64,000 nt of DNA. Origin: an uncultured Sulfitobacter sp. GTDB lineage: Bacteria > Pseudomonadota > Alphaproteobacteria > Rhodobacterales > Rhodobacteraceae. A program made the position numbers and the translations under genes. This document shows positions 61,159 through 64,000 of this stretch, one piece after another. The notes under the pieces were generated by a model that was given only the letters and a program-made list of their open reading frames with translations, had not been told where the DNA came from and did not search any database. Each line of letters starts with the position of its first letter. The first letter of the stretch is position 1. The stretch covers positions 1 to 64,000 of the forward strand of contig NZ_CANMFS010000006.1 in assembly GCF_947497275.1 (NCBI RefSeq). The letters run 5' to 3'.

Positions 61159-62145
61159 ATGTCGAAACTCGTGACTATTTATGGCGGCTCCGGCTTTGTC
61201 GGGCGTTATGTTGCCCGGCGGATGGCCAAGGAAGGTTGGCGCGTCCGCGTGGCCGTGCGCCGTCCGAACGAGGCGATCTTTGTCCGTACCTACGGTGTCG
61301 TCGGACAGGTTGAGCCTGTACTGTGCAACATTCGGGATGACGCTTCTGTCGCCACCGTGATGCGCGGCGCGGATGCTGTTGTGAACTGCGTCGGTGTTCT
61401 TGCCGAAAACGGGCGCAATACCTTCGATGCGGTACAGTCGACCGGACCGGAGCGGATTGCACGGATCGCAGCCGAGACTGGTATCGGGCGCATGGTTCAT
61501 ATCTCCGCGATCGGGGCCGATATGCAAAGCGATAGCGATTATGCGCGCACCAAGGCGGAAGGCGAGGCTGGCGTGCTCAAGCACCAGCCAGACGCGGTGA
61601 TCCTGCGCCCGTCGATCGTCTTCGGGCCCGAAGACGCGTTTTTTAACCGCTTTGCGAATATGGCGCGCTTCGGCCCGGTCCTTCCTGTTGTCGGTGCGAA
61701 AACCATGTTCCAGCCGGTCTATGTAGATGATGTCGCGCGGGCGGCGGTCGAGGGTGTATTGGGCAATGTCGGGGGCGGGGTCTATGAACTTGGCGGTCCG
61801 CAGAAAATGGCGTTTCGTGATCTGATGAAGATGATGCTTCAGGTAATCCGGCGTCGCCGTGCTGTCATGAATATCCCGTTCTTCGTGGCCTCCGCGATGG
61901 CCTTCGTGTTCGATATGGTGCAGACAATGACTGGGGGCATTGTGCGTAATGGCATGATCACGCGCGATCAGGTCAAGAATCTGCGGAACGACAATGTTGT
62001 GGCGCAGAATGCGACAGGGTTCGAGGCGTTTGGCATCGAACCGACCGAAATGATTCTGGTCTTGCCGGAGTATTTATGGCGTTTCCGGCCATCGGGTCAG
62101 TATGACGCGATCAAGGAATCGGCCCGCAACCTGCGCTCCAGCTGA
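61159..62145 (+). CDS. NDUFA9-like NAD(P)-binding protein (complex I-associated)
   Basis: 328 residues, GGAAGGA upstream. Atypical SDR with Rossmann motif [15 protein letters not shown] at the N-terminus, [70 protein letters not shown] and VYVDDVARA. The Tyr-x-x-x-Lys is present in YARTK. This subgroup is the bacterial counterpart of the mitochondrial complex I subunit NDUFA9, which binds NADPH structurally. Its stop overlaps the uppP start (TGATG), so the two are co-translated. Confidence 0.9.
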   Translation: MSKLVTIYGGSGFVGRYVARRMAKEGWRVRVAVRRPNEAIFVRTYGVVGQVEPVLCNIRDDASVATVMRGADAVVNCVGVLAENGRNTFDAVQSTGPERIARIAAETGIGRMVHISAIGADMQSDSDYARTKAEGEAGVLKHQPDAVILRPSIVFGPEDAFFNRFANMARFGPVLPVVGAKTMFQPVYVDDVARAAVEGVLGNVGGGVYELGGPQKMAFRDLMKMMLQVIRRRRAVMNIPFFVASAMAFVFDMVQTMTGGIVRNGMITRDQVKNLRNDNVVAQNATGFEAFGIEPTEMILVLPEYLWRFRPSGQYDAIKESARNLRSS

Positions 62146-62948
62146 TGGAGAGTACGACGCTCGTCGCGGCCTTTCTCGGGCTGTTGGAGGGGCTGACCGA
62201 GTTCATTCCCGTTTCTTCGACGGGTCATATTCTTTTGGCCGGCCATTTTCTGGGGTTCGACAGCGCGGGCAAGACCTTTGAGGTCGTTATCCAGCTTGGT
62301 GCGGTGCTGGCGATCCTGACGATATACGCGACACGCCTGGTTTCCATTTTCGCGGCGGCGCCCCATGATCCGAAGGCGCGGCGCTTTATCCTGTCCGTGC
62401 TGGTGGCGTTTCTGCCCGCCGTTTTCATCGGCGTTCTCGCGCATGACTTTATCAAGACGGTGCTGTTCGAGACGCCCAAGCTGATCGCGATCATGCTCAT
62501 CCTCGGCGGGATTGTACTAATTTTCGTGGACCGGATTGCACCTGAGCCGGTGCATGAGGATGCGATGGAACTGCCGATTCCGATGGCGATCAAGATCGGA
62601 TTTATTCAGTGTCTGGCCATGATCCCGGGCGTTTCGCGGTCGGGGGCGACCATTGTCGGCGCCCTGATGCTGGGTGCGAGCAAGCGGGCGGCGGCAGAAT
62701 TCTCTTTCTTCTTGTCGATGCCTACGATGGCAGGTGCCTTCGCCTACGATCTCTACAAGAATCGCGAAGTTCTTGATATTTCCGCGATGGGAGAGATCGC
62801 CGTCGGCTTCGTCATGGCGTTTATCAGTGCGGTATTTGTCGTGAAATGGCTGCTTGGCTATGTAAGCCGGAATGGATACGCTTTGTTTGGCTGGTGGCGT
62901 ATTGTGGTGGGATCTGCTGCTTTGATTTTTCTTTTCAGCGGGTTCTGA
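62145..62948 (+). CDS. uppP: Undecaprenyl-diphosphatase UppP/BacA
   Basis: 267 residues, typical length, polytopic membrane protein. Catalytic motifs: [20 protein letters not shown] with (E/Q)GxTEFLPVSSTGH, and [17 protein letters not shown] with the essential Arg and Ser. It dephosphorylates undecaprenyl diphosphate to recycle the lipid carrier for peptidoglycan and O-antigen synthesis. Low-level bacitracin resistance is a side effect of the family. Confidence 0.95.
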   Translation: MESTTLVAAFLGLLEGLTEFIPVSSTGHILLAGHFLGFDSAGKTFEVVIQLGAVLAILTIYATRLVSIFAAAPHDPKARRFILSVLVAFLPAVFIGVLAHDFIKTVLFETPKLIAIMLILGGIVLIFVDRIAPEPVHEDAMELPIPMAIKIGFIQCLAMIPGVSRSGATIVGALMLGASKRAAAEFSFFLSMPTMAGAFAYDLYKNREVLDISAMGEIAVGFVMAFISAVFVVKWLLGYVSRNGYALFGWWRIVVGSAALIFLFSGF

Positions 62949-63107
62949 CCCAAAAGGGATTGATCGGACCTAATTCGGACGCGAAAATTGATGCGGACTA
63001 CAGCAAAAGCGAAAAAATCTTTAATATAGGTCAGCATTGCTGCCTTTTATTCCAGTCAACGATCCGATATGCGGTGAGCCTGACGGGAATCTTAGGAACT
63101 GTGCGCC

Positions 63108-64000
63108 ATGGCCAAGCAACCGATGTTGAAATTCACGAGTGTCGAACGGGATATGCCGGAGAAGCGGCCTCCCAATCTGCGCCGCGAGGATTTCAACGAG
63201 ATTTATGCGGAATACGCCGATGCGAAGGCGAAGGAGCAGTCGAGCCGGTGCAGTCAATGTGGCGTACCCTATTGTCAGACCCACTGTCCGCTGCAAAACA
63301 ACATCCCTGACTGGCTGCGACTGACGGCCGAAGGACGGTTGCACGAAGCGTATGAAGTTTCACAGGCCACGAACACCTTCCCCGAAATCTGTGGACGCAT
63401 CTGTCCGCAAGACCGTCTGTGTGAAGGCAACTGCGTGATCGAGCAATCGGGCCATGGCACCGTGACCATTGGGGCGGTCGAGAAGTACATCACCGATACC
63501 GCGTGGGAAAAGGGCTGGGTCAAGCCCATTTCGCCCGCTCAGGAGCGCGCGGAGAGCGTTGGTATCATCGGCGCGGGCCCGGGTGGGCTGGCCGCGGCGG
63601 ATGCGTTGCGACGGCAGGGCGTGCAGGTTACGGTCTATGATCGTTACGACCGCGCGGGCGGGTTGCTGACCTACGGCATTCCCGGTTTCAAGCTGGAAAA
63701 GGACGTGGTTATGCGGCGCAATGCGCAGCTTGAAGAAGGCGGCGTGACGTTCAAGCTGAATTGCAACGTGGGTGAAGATATCACCTTTGACGAGATCCGC
63801 AGCACCCATGACGCGGTGATCATCGCGACCGGCGTTTACAAAAGCCGTGATTTGCAGGCGCCGGGTGTCGGTGTCCCCGGTCTGGTGCGGGCCATTGATT
63901 TCCTGACCGTGGCGAACAAGAAAAGCTTTGGCGACGAGGTGGCCGAATTCAACGACGGCAGCCTGAACGCGCAGGGCAAGAAGGTGGTTGTCATCGGCGG
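63108..64000 (+). CDS. gltD: Glutamate synthase small subunit GltD, N-terminal part (runs off window)
   Basis: The frame is open to the window end (297 codons). The N-terminal ferredoxin-like domain has the Cys clusters CSQCGVPYCQTHCPL and CGRICPQDRLCEGNC that hold the 4Fe-4S centres; FAD-binding follows in VGIIGAGPGGLAAADALRRQ. YGIPGFKLEKDVVMRR is also typical. It transfers electrons from NADPH to GltB for glutamate synthesis from glutamine and 2-oxoglutarate. gltB is not in the window; it would be expected beyond the right edge. Confidence 0.95.
   Translation, partial: MAKQPMLKFTSVERDMPEKRPPNLRREDFNEIYAEYADAKAKEQSSRCSQCGVPYCQTHCPLQNNIPDWLRLTAEGRLHEAYEVSQATNTFPEICGRICPQDRLCEGNCVIEQSGHGTVTIGAVEKYITDTAWEKGWVKPISPAQERAESVGIIGAGPGGLAAADALRRQGVQVTVYDRYDRAGGLLTYGIPGFKLEKDVVMRRNAQLEEGGVTFKLNCNVGEDITFDEIRSTHDAVIIATGVYKSRDLQAPGVGVPGLVRAIDFLTVANKKSFGDEVAEFNDGSLNAQGKKVVVIG

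Overview
This window looks like a chromosomal stretch of a marine Rhodobacteraceae (roseobacter-type alphaproteobacterium). The pointers are two TRAP transporter systems, a YehZYXW-type osmolyte ABC system, a DmdA/GcvT-like protein, many alphaproteobacterial fusion proteins, and an HWE-family kinase with EcfG-like promoters. Genus cannot be read from the sequence. The window is unusually rich in decayed genes and insertion-sequence debris.

Layout. 1-1.9 kb: the N-terminal part of a secreted PKD/REJ-repeat protein with exact 300-bp repeats. 2.1-7.4 kb: IS3 and IS6 debris around a TRAP system whose receptor gene converges on its permease genes. 7.5-9.5 kb: an RTX calcium-binding exoprotein. 9.5-13.5 kb: IS481 debris, a fossil cyclopropane-fatty-acid synthase, intact sodC, then fossil kinase and Crp/Fnr genes. 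13.7-17.5 kb: the intact osmF-yehYXW operon. 18.5-21.1 kb: a probable periplasmic FAD amine/amino-acid oxidoreductase followed by a cytochrome c-RidA fusion. 21.2-27 kb: a ribosome-hibernation/cold-shock fusion, a phosphotransferase/P-loop kinase fusion and a 2-oxoacid dehydrogenase operon (E1alpha-E1beta-E2). 27-31 kb: fossil aconitase, SLC13 and cation-diffusion genes around an intact DUF2231-PQQ dehydrogenase pair. 31.2-41.5 kb: two SDR enzymes, a GcvT-like protein, a CheB-CheR-PAS-HWE kinase, a Crp/Fnr gene split by a stop codon, a Gln/Gly-rich BON protein and a single-domain response regulator. 42-50 kb: PRC-barrel, LigD, Ku, MgtC, DUF421 and a cation/proton antiporter. 50-52 kb: nitrilase-family hydrolase and esterase. 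52.4-56.5 kb: an IS graveyard enclosing an AT-rich methyltransferase. 56.9-60.1 kb: a TAXI-TRAP system. 60.9-64 kb: tRNA-Leu, an NDUFA9-like protein, uppP and the start of gltD.

Two themes tie the window together. First, at least eight genes or operons (sodC, the 2-oxoacid dehydrogenase operon, DUF2231-PQQ dehydrogenase, both SDRs, the split Crp/Fnr, a PRC-barrel gene and a nitrilase) carry an upstream GGAAC-N17/18-GTT element that matches the EcfG general-stress-response promoter. Together with Ku/LigD, the BON protein and the HWE kinase this suggests a general stress island. Second, the kinase/receiver module is present twice and the copies have decayed in opposite ways: one keeps the kinase, the other keeps the receiver.

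The most novel functional candidate is the amine oxidoreductase plus cytochrome c-RidA fusion. It reads as a periplasmic oxidative-deamination system in which the electron acceptor and the imine hydrolase are one polypeptide.
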